NCBI GenBank assembly: GCA_024762375.1
Contig: JANTHQ010000001.1
Span: 1-28,538 of the forward strand
Source: Anaerolineaceae bacterium
Lineage (GTDB): Bacteria > Chloroflexota > Anaerolineae > 4572-78
Direction: 5' to 3'
DNA length: 28,538 bases
Shown here: positions 1 to 8,469 of the stretch, in pieces
Position numbering within the stretch: the first letter of the stretch is position 1
Layout: the number at the start of each line of letters is the position of its first letter
Position numbers and translations under genes: made by a program
Notes under the pieces: generated by a model
The model's input: the letters and a program-made list of their open reading frames with translations, nothing else
Database searches by the model: none
Told to the model about the DNA's origin: nothing

Positions 1-334
1 CCGCCGGTTGGATGTTTCGCGCCGGGCGAAAACCGTTTCCGGCGAACAAATCGGCTATCTGTGGCGATGGGGGCACATCCGGTTCGATTTTCAGAAAGAA
101 AACACCCGGTCGCTGCGCCACTTGCACCAATTTTTGCAATCCCTGTTCAGCAATGGTAGTATTTTGCCAGTTAAGATTTGGGCCCTTCGGCACGTATGCA
201 ATTTTTAACCCGAGCGGCAATCTGCGGAAGAGGATTTGAGCCGGAAGGGCAGTGTTCGGCAGCGCGATTGAATCGCCCTGCCAGCCGAATTGCGATTTAA
301 ATGCAGTCCAGTGCGGTGATTGAAGTATGTGCAT
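1..334 (-). CDS. FemAB/FemX-type peptidoglycan bridge aminoacyltransferase, C-terminus cut by window edge
   Basis: An open frame runs from ATG (334-332) leftward off the window, giving about 111 N-terminal residues. The protein begins MHILQSPHWTAFKSQFGW and continues with ILFRRLPLGLKIAYVPKGP and FFLKIEPD. These are hallmarks of the first GNAT-like domain of FemA/FemB/FemX (MurJ-independent lipid II:amino-acid transferases), which move an aminoacyl group from charged tRNA to the peptidoglycan precursor in the cytoplasm. The family is usually 330-420 residues, so roughly two thirds lies outside. The plus-strand small ORFs over the same bases show no family resemblance. The start is supported by a TATAAT box only 6 bases upstream and the absence of any Shine-Dalgarno sequence, suggesting a leaderless mRNA. 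It is divergent from the nuo operon. I am confident of the family but not of the amino acid transferred. Confidence 0.82.
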   Translation of the reverse strand, partial: MHILQSPHWTAFKSQFGWQGDSIALPNTALPAQILFRRLPLGLKIAYVPKGPNLNWQNTTIAEQGLQKLVQVAQRPGVFFLKIEPDVPPSPQIADLFAGNGFRPARNIQPA

Positions 335-340
335 GGTTCC

Positions 341-369
341 ATTATACACAATCTCCGGGCATCGTTAAA
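341..369 (-). promoter_or_regulatory. Promoter of the FemX-like gene, probably leaderless
   Basis: On the minus strand a perfect TATAAT (346-341) is preceded at 17 bp by a weak TTTAAC -35. The ATG of the FemX-like gene begins 7 bases after the end of the -10, exactly where transcription normally starts, and no Shine-Dalgarno sequence fits in between. Confidence 0.6.
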
Positions 370-419
370 TTTGCATCGATTGAATGCCGCGTGAAAATCG
401 TCACAGAGGGAACGAGTAT

Positions 420-448
420 TTTTCATGTGGGTTCAAGTATGCTAAAAT
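420..448 (+). promoter_or_regulatory. Candidate promoter of the nuo operon
   Basis: TTTTCA (420-425) lies 17 bp before TAAAAT (443-448), with TGC just upstream of the -10 (extended -10-like). The predicted start near 455 leaves a leader of about 100 bases before nuoA. I see no other gene in 335-558; the small ORFs there lack family features. Confidence 0.45.
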
Positions 449-558
449 TGAGCCGTTGTTTTGAGCAACCATCGGCAGCATTTGCGATGGATGAGCTGCC
501 ACGTAATTTTATCTGGATGAACCAAATATCATAAACGACTGGATCAAAGGAGAGGCGT

Positions 559-915
559 ATGCAGAATCCGTATATTTTTGTGGGCATTCTTGTGTTGGCT
601 GCTTTGCTTCTACCCGTAGTAGGGTTGGGAGTGGCGTGGTTTTTGCGCCCGCACAAACCGAATCCTTTTAAACAGAGCACATACGAATGTGGTATTGAAC
701 CCATTGGCGATGCCTGGGTACAGTTTAAAGTATCATACTACATTTATGCGCTCGTTTTTGTGGTATTCGATGTGGAATCAGTTTTCCTGTTTCCGTGGGC
801 CGTTGCATACAACTTTTTGCCACTGTATGCCTTGCTGGAAGTCATCATTTTCGTGGCGATTCTGTTTTTCGCACTGGTATATGCTTGGCGCAAAGATGCG
901 CTTAAATGGATATAA
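559..915 (+). CDS. nuoA: NADH-quinone oxidoreductase subunit A
   Basis: NuoA/NDUFA-ND3 homolog of 118 residues, the usual family length. It is a three-helix membrane subunit of complex I at the junction of the peripheral and membrane arms. The diagnostic loop YECGIEPIG lies at about residues 43-51, with the conserved Cys that in ND3 marks the active/deactive transition. It is followed by the FDVE motif near residue 72 at the second helix. A strong Shine-Dalgarno (AAGGAG, about 546-551) precedes the ATG. It is the first gene of the A-H-J-K-L-M-N cluster. Unusually, nuoB, nuoC, nuoD and nuoI, which normally follow nuoA, are absent, and nuoH comes next after 61 bases. Confidence 0.95.
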   Translation: MQNPYIFVGILVLAALLLPVVGLGVAWFLRPHKPNPFKQSTYECGIEPIGDAWVQFKVSYYIYALVFVVFDVESVFLFPWAVAYNFLPLYALLEVIIFVAILFFALVYAWRKDALKWI

Positions 916-976
916 AACCGGTTTAGCAGGTCTATCCGGTTTTTAATTTGCCTGTGGTACATGGAGACACTCGCTT

Positions 977-2242
977 ATGGAACAACTAATTAATTGGCTT
1001 GCCAATATTCTGGAAAATACTTCGTGGTGGGGACTACCCGCCGACGTTTCTGCTGCTGTCATCGTATGGTCAGTGTACGGGTTTATTTTAGCGCTGGTCG
1101 TTGCCCCGATGGCAATGATTGTGCTGACGTGGCTGGAGCGAAAAATCATCGCCCGCATTCAAGACCGAATTGGCCCCAACCGCGCCGGCCCGTTCGGGTT
1201 ATTACAAGCCGTGGCGGATGCCATCAAAATGCTCACCAAAGAAGATACAACCCCAGCCGGCGCCGACCGCGTGCCGTTCAACATCGGCCCCGGGCTGGCA
1301 GCCGTTGCCGCGATTTTGATTTACGCGGTCATTCCGGTTGCGCCGGGTATCGTCGGCACCGATTTGAACATCGGCATCTTTTATATTGTTGCCGTGGGGT
1401 CGTTTGGGGTGCTCGGTATTTTAATGGCCGGTTGGAGCAGCAATAACAAATATGCGCTGCTCGGTGCATTTCGGGCGGTGTCGCAACTGGTATCGTATGA
1501 AATCCCGATGGTGCTGTCGCTGATTACCATCGCCGTGGTAGCCGGGTCGATGTCAACCGTTACCATCGTTGACAAACAATCGTGGGTAAATGGCGGTTGG
1601 TATCTGATAGCGATGCCCGTCACATTTTTGCTTTTCTTCCTCTCCAGCGTTGCCGAAGTCGGACGTTCGCCCTTCGACTTATTGGAAGCCGACAGCGAGA
1701 TTGTCGCCGGTTTTCACGTGGAATATAGCGGCTTAAAATTCGGTTTGTTTATGATTGCCGAATATGTGCACGCACTGGCAGTTGCTGCGCTGACCGCCAC
1801 TCTGTTTTTGGGCGGCTGGCACGGACCTTTCGTAACGCAATTAACAGCGTCATCACCGGTAGCAGGCGCCATTTTGGGACACATATACTTCTTGCTGAAA
1901 GTTGGCGTCATCGTTTTCATTTTGATGTGGTTCCGCGGCACGCTCCCCCGGTTCCGTATTGACCAACTGCTCGATTTCGGCTGGAAATTTATGACCCCTG
2001 TTGCGCTGTTGAACCTGCTGGTTACCGCTTTTGTGGTGAAGTTATTCCAACCGGGCGTGTCTACCGGCATGGGATACGCCATTTCTGCCGGGCCGCTGGC
2101 AAGTTTCGGCGGCGTAGGTCAAACCATCGCCTTGTTAATTGCCAATTTACTGGTCGCGTTCCTCGTTTCGCTGGCTGTGCGGGCTTTTGCGCGCCGCAGC
2201 AAAGCCCAAGCCCTGCGTGCGGTCGCTGCGGTAGAAAATTAG
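977..2242 (+). CDS. nuoH: NADH-quinone oxidoreductase subunit H
   Basis: NuoH/ND1 subunit that forms the quinone access chamber and couples quinone chemistry to the proton path. Visible motifs are WLERKIIARIQDRIGPNRAGP (about residues 53-73), the loop GWSSNNKYALLGAFRAVSQLVSYEIP (about 152-177) and VAEVGRSPFDLLEADSEIVAGFHVEYSG (about 223-250, acidic quinone-site loop). At 421 residues it is clearly longer than the typical 320-340. The excess is mainly a C-terminal extension after the FRGTLPRFRIDQLLDFGWK segment that contains at least one further hydrophobic helix and a basic tail. GGAG (963-966) lies 10 bases before the ATG. Confidence 0.95.
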   Translation: MEQLINWLANILENTSWWGLPADVSAAVIVWSVYGFILALVVAPMAMIVLTWLERKIIARIQDRIGPNRAGPFGLLQAVADAIKMLTKEDTTPAGADRVPFNIGPGLAAVAAILIYAVIPVAPGIVGTDLNIGIFYIVAVGSFGVLGILMAGWSSNNKYALLGAFRAVSQLVSYEIPMVLSLITIAVVAGSMSTVTIVDKQSWVNGGWYLIAMPVTFLLFFLSSVAEVGRSPFDLLEADSEIVAGFHVEYSGLKFGLFMIAEYVHALAVAALTATLFLGGWHGPFVTQLTASSPVAGAILGHIYFLLKVGVIVFILMWFRGTLPRFRIDQLLDFGWKFMTPVALLNLLVTAFVVKLFQPGVSTGMGYAISAGPLASFGGVGQTIALLIANLLVAFLVSLAVRAFARRSKAQALRAVAAVEN

Positions 2243-2261
2243 TCAACAAAGGTAGAACTCT

Positions 2262-2774
2262 ATGGCTGAACAAATCGTTTTCTTTATTTTTACCATCCTC
2301 GTTTTAGGTGGCGGTATTGGCATCATTTCCACCAAAAACTTGTACTACAGCGCACTATTTCTCAGCATGACACTTAGCGGGATGGCCGGATATTTTGTGT
2401 TGCTAAATGCCGGGTTTTTAGCGGCGGTGCAGGTTGTGGTGTATGTCGGTGCAATTGCCATTCTCATCTTGTTTGCCATTATGCTCTCGCGGCGAATGAT
2501 GACCAGTAGCGAACCACAAACCAACCGCCAAACATGGCTGGCGGCTATTGTCTCGCCACTGCTGTTTATTGCTATACTGGTGTTGGTATTGCAGGTAAAC
2601 TGGCCTGTTAGCAGCGCTGCCCCCACCGGTGATGCACTTATCCTGCTGGGAATGAGTTTTTTGGGCAGTTACGTCATCCCATTTGAAGTTATCTCGGTGC
2701 TGTTGCTGGTGGCGCTGGTCGGGGCCATCATCTTGGCGCGTGATACGCATACCGACACAGGGAGGGAACAATAA
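2262..2774 (+). CDS. nuoJ: NADH-quinone oxidoreductase subunit J
   Basis: NuoJ/ND6 homolog of 170 residues with five hydrophobic segments. The conserved third-helix region AAVQVVVYVGAIAILILFAIML (about residues 54-75) is the family signature; its pi-bulge helix transmits conformational change from NuoH to the antiporter modules. It starts 19 bases after nuoH with an AAAGG ribosome-binding site. Its TAA stop shares a base with the nuoK ATG (TAATG), indicating translational coupling. The C-terminal tail after ILARDTHTD is short and polar, as usual. Confidence 0.94.
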   Translation: MAEQIVFFIFTILVLGGGIGIISTKNLYYSALFLSMTLSGMAGYFVLLNAGFLAAVQVVVYVGAIAILILFAIMLSRRMMTSSEPQTNRQTWLAAIVSPLLFIAILVLVLQVNWPVSSAAPTGDALILLGMSFLGSYVIPFEVISVLLLVALVGAIILARDTHTDTGREQ

Positions 2775-3088
2775 TGACTGCTATACCGCTTTCGTGGTGG
2801 GTTTCTGTGGCAACCGCGCTATTCGTCATTGGGCTCTACGCCACACTCACCCGCAAAAATGCTATTGCCGTGCTGATTGGTTTGGAATTGATGCTGAATT
2901 CCGCAAACATCAATTTTGTGGCATTTAACCGCTACACCACCCCCAATCAGGTTGGCGGGCAGATTTTTGCCGTGTTTGTGATTGCCATCGCAGCCGCCGA
3001 AGCTGCCGTGGCGCTGGCAATCATTATCGCCACGTACCGCCGCAGCGCAACGGTGGATGTTGAAGACATAGATTCAATGAAGTTCTAA
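2774..3088 (+). CDS. nuoK: NADH-quinone oxidoreductase subunit K
   Basis: NuoK/ND4L homolog, 104 residues, three transmembrane helices. The two membrane glutamates needed for proton translocation are visible in GLELMLNSANINFVAF (Glu38) and AIAAAEAAVALAI (Glu76). The ATG overlaps the nuoJ stop by one base, and a strong GGGAGGG Shine-Dalgarno sits inside the end of nuoJ. Length and order match the standard J-K-L-M-N block. Confidence 0.95.
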   Translation: MTAIPLSWWVSVATALFVIGLYATLTRKNAIAVLIGLELMLNSANINFVAFNRYTTPNQVGGQIFAVFVIAIAAAEAAVALAIIIATYRRSATVDVEDIDSMKF

Positions 3089-3108
3089 GGAACGGACGAG
3101 GTAATTCT

Positions 3109-5196
3109 ATGGAACAATTATTTTCACTCACGCCCCTCATTCCGGTATTTCCACTACTGGCATTTGCCATCATCGTGCTGTGGGCGAACAAAAGCAACAA
3201 ACTGAGCGCGGGGCTGGCTATTGCCGGTATCGCCACTTCGGCAGTCATTTCGTGGCTGGTCATTTTTGCCACACTCGCCGGCGGACACCACGTCCAAGTC
3301 GAAGGGTGGTCGTTGCCGGTGCCGTGGCTGCCCACCGGAACCACCGTGTTCAACCTCGGTTTTGCAGTAGACGGCTTTACCGCCGCGATGCTGTTTATGG
3401 TTCCCATCGTTTCCTCACTCATCTTCATTTATGCATCAGAGTACATGGAAGGTGACCCGCGATACGCCCGCTTTTTCGCCTACGTTTCGCTCTTCGTCTT
3501 CGGGATGCTCACGCTGGTTGTCGCCGATAACCTGCTGCTACTGTTCATCTCGTGGGAAATTATGGGGCTCTGTTCGTACCTGCTCATCGGGTTCTGGTTC
3601 GAAAAAGACAGCGCCAAAAAAGCCGGTTTGAAAGCATTTTTAACCACCCGCATCGGCGATGTTTTGCTGTTTGCCGGGATGCTTTTCCTGTACAGCAAAA
3701 CCGGCACGCTCACCTTCCGCCAAATTTTTGAACCGGAAGTACTGCACGAATTGGCAAACGCCACCATTTGGGGGATGCCCGCTTCCGTCCTCATCTCACT
3801 GCTGATTTTCGGCGGCGCGGTGGGCAAAAGCGCGCAGTTCCCGCTGCACGTGTGGCTGCCCGATGCGATGGAAGGCCCCACCCCCGTTTCTGCGATGATC
3901 CACGCGGCGACGATGGTTTCCGCCGGGGTGTATCTGGTTGCCCGGATGCTGCCGCTTTTCGCGGTGGTTCCCGTTGGCGCGCTGCAATGGGTGGCTATCA
4001 TCGGCGCAATTACCGCCTTCTTCGGCGCTACCATCGGCATCGCCCAAAACGACATCAAACGGGTGCTCGCCTATTCCACCATCAGCCAGTTGGGCTATAT
4101 GATGATTGGTTTGGGATTGGGCGGTTTTTTGGCGGGGATTTTCCACCTGCTGACCCACTCGTTCTTTAAAGCCCTGCTCTTCCTCGGCTCCGGCTCGGTC
4201 ATCCACGCGATGGAACACGGCGCACACCACGTCGGCGACCATCACACCGACCCGCAAGATATGATGAATATGGGCGGGCTGGCAAAACGGATGCAAAAAA
4301 CCTATATCGCCTATATGGCGGGCACACTGGCGTTGGTTGGCATCGTACCCTTTGCCGGATTCTTCAGTAAAGATGAAATTCTGGCAGATGCATGGCACAA
4401 AGCCGGTGGATTTAATTTTGGCAGCGTGGCGTTTTGGGCATGGCTCGCCGGCACGCTGGGCGCATTTGTCACCGCGCTGTATATGGGGCGGCAAATCGGG
4501 CTGGTATTTTTGGGAAAACCCCGCACCGGACTTTCGGAGCACGCGGTGGAACCGGGTAAACGGATGACCTACCCCCTGCTGGTGCTGGGTTTCTTTGCCC
4601 TGATTCTCGGTTTTGCCAACGTGCCGGAAAATGTGCCGCTGATTGGCAATGGCTGGCTGCATCATTTCGCCGGGATGATTCACGAAAGTGCAGGCGTGCT
4701 CGATTTAGAAGCGCTGCCGCTCAACTGGGGGTTGGCGGCTGTCGCCACACTCATCGGCCTGACCGGCTTTCTCGGTGGTATCGCGCTTTATCGCGGCCAG
4801 CAAGCCGGGCAAGAAGACCCGATGGTCAAACTTTTGGGGCGGCCACTATTCACCCTGTTGAAAAACAAATATTATGTGGATGAATTCTACTTTGCCGTCA
4901 TCATCAACCCGGTTATAAAACTGGCAGACCTCGCCGCCAAATTCGACTACGATTGGGTTATTAATCCCATCGTGAACTTTGTCGGCAATACTGGGCGCTG
5001 GCTCGCCGACGTGAGCGCGGAATTTGACCGCGTGGTCGTAGACGGCTTGGGCGTGCTCGGAACAGCGCGTTTCTTCAAATGGATGGGGAAAGAATTGCGC
5101 TATACCCAAACCGGACAAGCCCAAAACTATCTTCTGGTAATCGCCCTGGTGTCACTATCGCTGGTTGGCGTGTATCTGTTTGGCGTTGGATTTTAA
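3109..5196 (+). CDS. nuoL: NADH-quinone oxidoreductase subunit L
   Basis: Distal Mrp-like antiporter subunit (NuoL/ND5) of 695 residues, slightly above the usual 610-660. The proton-channel motifs are present: FISWEIMGLCSYLLIGFW with the helix-5 glutamate (about residues 146-163), GKSAQFPLHVWLPDAMEGPTPVSAMIHAATMVSAG with the helix-7 lysine and gating histidines (about 238-272), and LAYSTISQLGYM (about 320-331). A His-rich segment EHGAHHVGDHHTD follows at about 365-377. The C-terminal part carries the long amphipathic lateral helix and final anchor expected of ND5. GAGG lies 7 bases upstream of the ATG. Confidence 0.95.
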   Translation: MEQLFSLTPLIPVFPLLAFAIIVLWANKSNKLSAGLAIAGIATSAVISWLVIFATLAGGHHVQVEGWSLPVPWLPTGTTVFNLGFAVDGFTAAMLFMVPIVSSLIFIYASEYMEGDPRYARFFAYVSLFVFGMLTLVVADNLLLLFISWEIMGLCSYLLIGFWFEKDSAKKAGLKAFLTTRIGDVLLFAGMLFLYSKTGTLTFRQIFEPEVLHELANATIWGMPASVLISLLIFGGAVGKSAQFPLHVWLPDAMEGPTPVSAMIHAATMVSAGVYLVARMLPLFAVVPVGALQWVAIIGAITAFFGATIGIAQNDIKRVLAYSTISQLGYMMIGLGLGGFLAGIFHLLTHSFFKALLFLGSGSVIHAMEHGAHHVGDHHTDPQDMMNMGGLAKRMQKTYIAYMAGTLALVGIVPFAGFFSKDEILADAWHKAGGFNFGSVAFWAWLAGTLGAFVTALYMGRQIGLVFLGKPRTGLSEHAVEPGKRMTYPLLVLGFFALILGFANVPENVPLIGNGWLHHFAGMIHESAGVLDLEALPLNWGLAAVATLIGLTGFLGGIALYRGQQAGQEDPMVKLLGRPLFTLLKNKYYVDEFYFAVIINPVIKLADLAAKFDYDWVINPIVNFVGNTGRWLADVSAEFDRVVVDGLGVLGTARFFKWMGKELRYTQTGQAQNYLLVIALVSLSLVGVYLFGVGF

Positions 5197-5253
5197 CGGG
5201 GCACAATTGCTCCGGTCACTTCACTAACTGTTAAGTTGGGAGGAACCATCACA

Positions 5254-6780
5254 ATGAACATACCGTTCGTACTCACCTTAATTCTCTTGTTTCCGCTGTT
5301 GGGCGCAGTTGCAATTCTGTTCATCCCCGGCGAAAACGAAAAAGGCATTAAAAACCTGGCAATCATCGCCAGTCTTTTCCCGCTCCTTTTTTCCATCCTG
5401 ATTTGGTTCGGATACGATTTCAATCAGGGCGGCTACCAATTTGTTGAAAAATACGCGTGGATACCCAGCCTCGACATCGAATACTATCTCGGTGTTGATG
5501 GGTTGAGTATCCCCTTGGTATTTTTGAGCGCACTGCTCAGCACATTGGGCTTGTGGTATAGCGCGGGCGTCATCAAATACCGCGTCAAAGAATTCTTCGT
5601 GCTATTCCTGCTGCTCGAAGCCTCACTGACCGGCGTGTTCGTGGCATTGGACATGGTTCTGTTCTACTTCTTCTGGGAAATTGAACTGGTGCCGATGTTC
5701 CTGCTGATTGGCATTTGGGGCGCGAAAAAAGACCGCCCGCAATATTCTGCCATCAAATTCTTCCTCTACACTTTGGTGGGGTCGGTGGCGATGTTGCTGG
5801 CCTTTATCGCCATTTACCTGAACACCGGTTCGTGGGATATGACCCAAATTCCCAGTATGCTGAGCTTCTCGCCGTCACTGGCAACACTCGTTTTCTGGGC
5901 AATTTTCATCGGGTTCGCTATTAAAGTGCCCCTCTTCCCGTTCCACACCTGGTTGCCCGATGCACACACGGCCGCACCGACTGCCGGGTCGGTCATTCTG
6001 GCCGGTGTCCTGCTGAAACTCGGCGGGTACGGTATGATTCGCATCCTCATCCCGTTCTTCCCAACAGTCTTCCAACAATCGGCTGTCATTGTAGCCTCAC
6101 TGGGCATCATCAGCATGATTTACGGCGCGCTGGTCAGTATGGCGCAATGGGACTTGAAACGGCTCATCGCCTACTCCTCTGTGAGCCATATGGGCTATTT
6201 TGTGCTCGGACTGGCCGCAGCCGTTTATTTTGGCGATATGACCAGCCGCACCATCGCCCTGAACGGCGCTGTGCTGCAAATGTTCAACCACGGTATCATC
6301 ACCGGCGGGTTATTCTTCTTGGTCGGTGTGGTGTATGAACGCACGCACACCCGCGACCTGAAAGCCTTCGGCGGGTTGAGCAAACATACTCCGCGGTATT
6401 ACGCAATTATGATGGTAACCGCTTTCGCATCGCTGGGGCTGCCCGGATTGGCCGGTTTCATCAGCGAATTCCTGATTTTCCGGGGCGCTTTTGCCACCAT
6501 GCCGGCAATGGCCATTATCGGCGTGATTGCTATCGTGCTGACCGCCGCATATATCCTTTGGAAAATCATCCAGTTCGTTTTCCTCGGCGAATTCAGCCCC
6601 GAAAAATGGGGAAAAATCTTCGATGCGCATCACTGGACCCGTGGCGAAGATATCGCCCCGTTTGAAGTATGGACGATGGTTCCCCTGCTGATTGGTATGA
6701 TTTTAATCGGCGTCTATCCGTCAATCATCTTGAATACCATCAACTTTGCCAGCAATGCAATTTTGAACGCCGCGTTTTAA
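5254..6780 (+). CDS. nuoM: NADH-quinone oxidoreductase subunit M
   Basis: Antiporter-like subunit NuoM/ND4, 508 residues from the chosen ATG. Key segments are FYFFWEIELVPMFLLIGIWG (helix-5 Glu), KVPLFPFHTWLPDAHTAAPTAGSVILAGVLLKLGGYG (helix-7 Lys) and RLIAYSSVSHMGY. An earlier in-frame TTG at 5236 would translate the ribosome-binding site GGGAGGA itself, so ATG 5254, 9 bases after that site, is the better start. The preceding 57-base gap to nuoL holds no terminator. Confidence 0.94.
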   Translation: MNIPFVLTLILLFPLLGAVAILFIPGENEKGIKNLAIIASLFPLLFSILIWFGYDFNQGGYQFVEKYAWIPSLDIEYYLGVDGLSIPLVFLSALLSTLGLWYSAGVIKYRVKEFFVLFLLLEASLTGVFVALDMVLFYFFWEIELVPMFLLIGIWGAKKDRPQYSAIKFFLYTLVGSVAMLLAFIAIYLNTGSWDMTQIPSMLSFSPSLATLVFWAIFIGFAIKVPLFPFHTWLPDAHTAAPTAGSVILAGVLLKLGGYGMIRILIPFFPTVFQQSAVIVASLGIISMIYGALVSMAQWDLKRLIAYSSVSHMGYFVLGLAAAVYFGDMTSRTIALNGAVLQMFNHGIITGGLFFLVGVVYERTHTRDLKAFGGLSKHTPRYYAIMMVTAFASLGLPGLAGFISEFLIFRGAFATMPAMAIIGVIAIVLTAAYILWKIIQFVFLGEFSPEKWGKIFDAHHWTRGEDIAPFEVWTMVPLLIGMILIGVYPSIILNTINFASNAILNAAF

Positions 6781-6819
6781 GTTGTAACTGACCTACACTC
6801 CTTAGGCAGGAGGTTTACA

Positions 6820-8361
6820 TTGAACACATTTATGCTATTGTTACCCGAAACACTTTTACTTGTGTTCGCCTTTGTGGTCTTCACACTCGATATGATTTGG
6901 AAGACCCGCGAAGGAAATCAGGCGAACACACTGGCAGTCATCACCCTCATCGGCGCATTGAGCGCATTCGTGGCAACCATTTTTGTATGGGCACAAGCCA
7001 ATAGCGGCGCGGTGCAACTCGCCGTCATCGCCACCGACCCGGACGGTCAAGTGCCGATGCTGGCCATGGATAGCTTTGCAATGTTCTTTAAAGTGTATGC
7101 CACACTCACCGTTGCGCTGGTAGGATTGCTGGCCACCGACTATGTTCGGGAAAAAATCCAATTCCCCGGCGAATTTTATGCCATGATGCTGCTCGCGGGT
7201 TTGGCGTTGATGCTGGTTGCCAGTTCGACCAATTTGGTGATGATTTTTCTCGCGTTTGAGTTTCTGTCCATCACCAGTTACCTGCTGACCGGCTACCTGC
7301 GCGACAATGCTTTCTCCATCGAAGCCGCACTGAAATACTTCCTTTACGGCTCGGTTGCCAGTGCAGTAATGCTCTTCGGCTTCTCGCTGATTTACGGGGC
7401 AACCGGCACGCTCGATTTGCACGGCATTGCCGAGGCGCTCATCACCGCTGACCCGACCATCACCCATGTGCTCACCATTCCGGCACTGGCGCTGATTATC
7501 GTTGGGTTGGGCTTTAAAATTGCACTGGTTCCGTTTCACCAATGGTCGCCGGAAGCCTATCAGGGTGCGCCCACCCCTGTAACCGCATTCTTATCCGTTG
7601 GGCCGAAAGCCTCCGGGTTCGCACTGCTGGTGCGCGTGCTGATTATCGCCTTTCCGGCGTTCGCCACGGTTGCCAACAGCAATTGGGTGCTACTTTTAAC
7701 CGGCATATCCATTTTAACGATGACCTTCGGCAATGTGGTTGCCATGTGGCAAAAAGACATCAAGCGGCTTTTTGCCTATTCCAGTATTGCTCAAGTTGGT
7801 TATATGCTCATCGGGGTAATCGCTATCGCGCCGCAGTTTATCGGCGGCACACCGACTGTTACCGGCTGGGCACAAGGGTTAAACGGCTTGCTTCTTTTCC
7901 TGTTTGGTTATCTGTTTACCAACCTTGGTTCATTCGCCATCATTTTGGCGGTAGAAAACAATACGGGTTCCACCGATATTGACGCATATAACGGACTGAT
8001 AAAACGCTCGCCGTATCTCGCCAGCGCATTTGTGATTTTCCTGCTCTCACTCATCGGCATTCCTCCCACAGCCGGTTTTATGGGCAAACTGCTTGTTTTC
8101 GGCGCGGCAGTTGAACAACAAATGTACGTGCTGGCAGCCATCGGTGTGTTCAACAGCGTTATCTCGCTGTATTACTATTTCGGTATCGCCCGCAAAATGT
8201 TCTTCAGCCCGGCTCAAGAAGACAAACCGATTCACGTCAGCGGCTCGCTGAACACAGTGGTGGCGGTATCGCTGGTGCTGGTACTGGCAATTGCCATTTT
8301 TGCCCAGCCATTCATCACCTGGGTCAGCGGCTCGACGCAATTACTGGCATCAACGTTTTAA
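6820..8361 (+). CDS. nuoN: NADH-quinone oxidoreductase subunit N
   Basis: Third antiporter-like subunit (NuoN/ND2), 513 residues, last gene of the operon. Motifs are FLAFEFLSITSYLLTGYLR (helix-5 Glu), GLGFKIALVPFHQWSPEAYQGAP (helix-7 Lys and the HQW.P motif typical of NuoN) and RLFAYSSIAQVGYMLIG. A TTG start is preferred because AGGAGG (6808-6813) stands 6 bases before it. The next in-frame ATG (6832) would be 18 bases away. Immediately downstream is a strong terminator, so the operon holds only membrane-arm genes. Confidence 0.94.
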   Translation: MNTFMLLLPETLLLVFAFVVFTLDMIWKTREGNQANTLAVITLIGALSAFVATIFVWAQANSGAVQLAVIATDPDGQVPMLAMDSFAMFFKVYATLTVALVGLLATDYVREKIQFPGEFYAMMLLAGLALMLVASSTNLVMIFLAFEFLSITSYLLTGYLRDNAFSIEAALKYFLYGSVASAVMLFGFSLIYGATGTLDLHGIAEALITADPTITHVLTIPALALIIVGLGFKIALVPFHQWSPEAYQGAPTPVTAFLSVGPKASGFALLVRVLIIAFPAFATVANSNWVLLLTGISILTMTFGNVVAMWQKDIKRLFAYSSIAQVGYMLIGVIAIAPQFIGGTPTVTGWAQGLNGLLLFLFGYLFTNLGSFAIILAVENNTGSTDIDAYNGLIKRSPYLASAFVIFLLSLIGIPPTAGFMGKLLVFGAAVEQQMYVLAAIGVFNSVISLYYYFGIARKMFFSPAQEDKPIHVSGSLNTVVAVSLVLVLAIAIFAQPFITWVSGSTQLLASTF

Positions 8362-8382
8362 TCCATTTGCATCACTTTTGCG

Positions 8383-8414
8383 AACGGGGACACACGCGTG
8401 TGTCCCCGTTTTTG
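8383..8414 (+). terminator. Terminator of the nuo operon, perfect palindrome
   Basis: Two perfectly complementary 14-base arms abut one another: AACGGGGACACACG at 8383-8396 and its reverse complement at 8397-8410. A T-run follows (8409-8413). The RNA would form a hairpin of about 12 bp with a minimal loop. It sits 22 bases after the nuoN stop. Confidence 0.88.
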
Positions 8415-8438
8415 TTGCGCCTGCTGCGCGTGTATAAT
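8412..8438 (+). promoter_or_regulatory. Candidate promoter for the methyltransferase pair
   Basis: TATAAT (8433-8438, preceded by GTG) has a weak TTGTTG -35 (8412-8417) at a short 15-bp spacing. It lies between the nuo terminator and the AGGAG ribosome-binding site (8457-8461), 8 bases before the next ATG. Confidence 0.5.
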
Positions 8439-8469
8439 ATTTCAAACTGATTCTTTAGGAGACCTTTAA

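Noticed and set aside
12..239. Plus-strand small ORFs at the left edge
   Set aside because: The minus-strand frame there encodes a recognisable FemAB-family N-terminus.
3796..4683. 295-codon minus-strand ORF opposite nuoL
   Set aside because: Shadow of a conserved nuoL region; no recognisable motif or ribosome-binding site.
5236..5253. TTG start for nuoM six codons upstream
   Set aside because: It would place the ribosome-binding site inside the coding region; ATG 5254 is correctly spaced.
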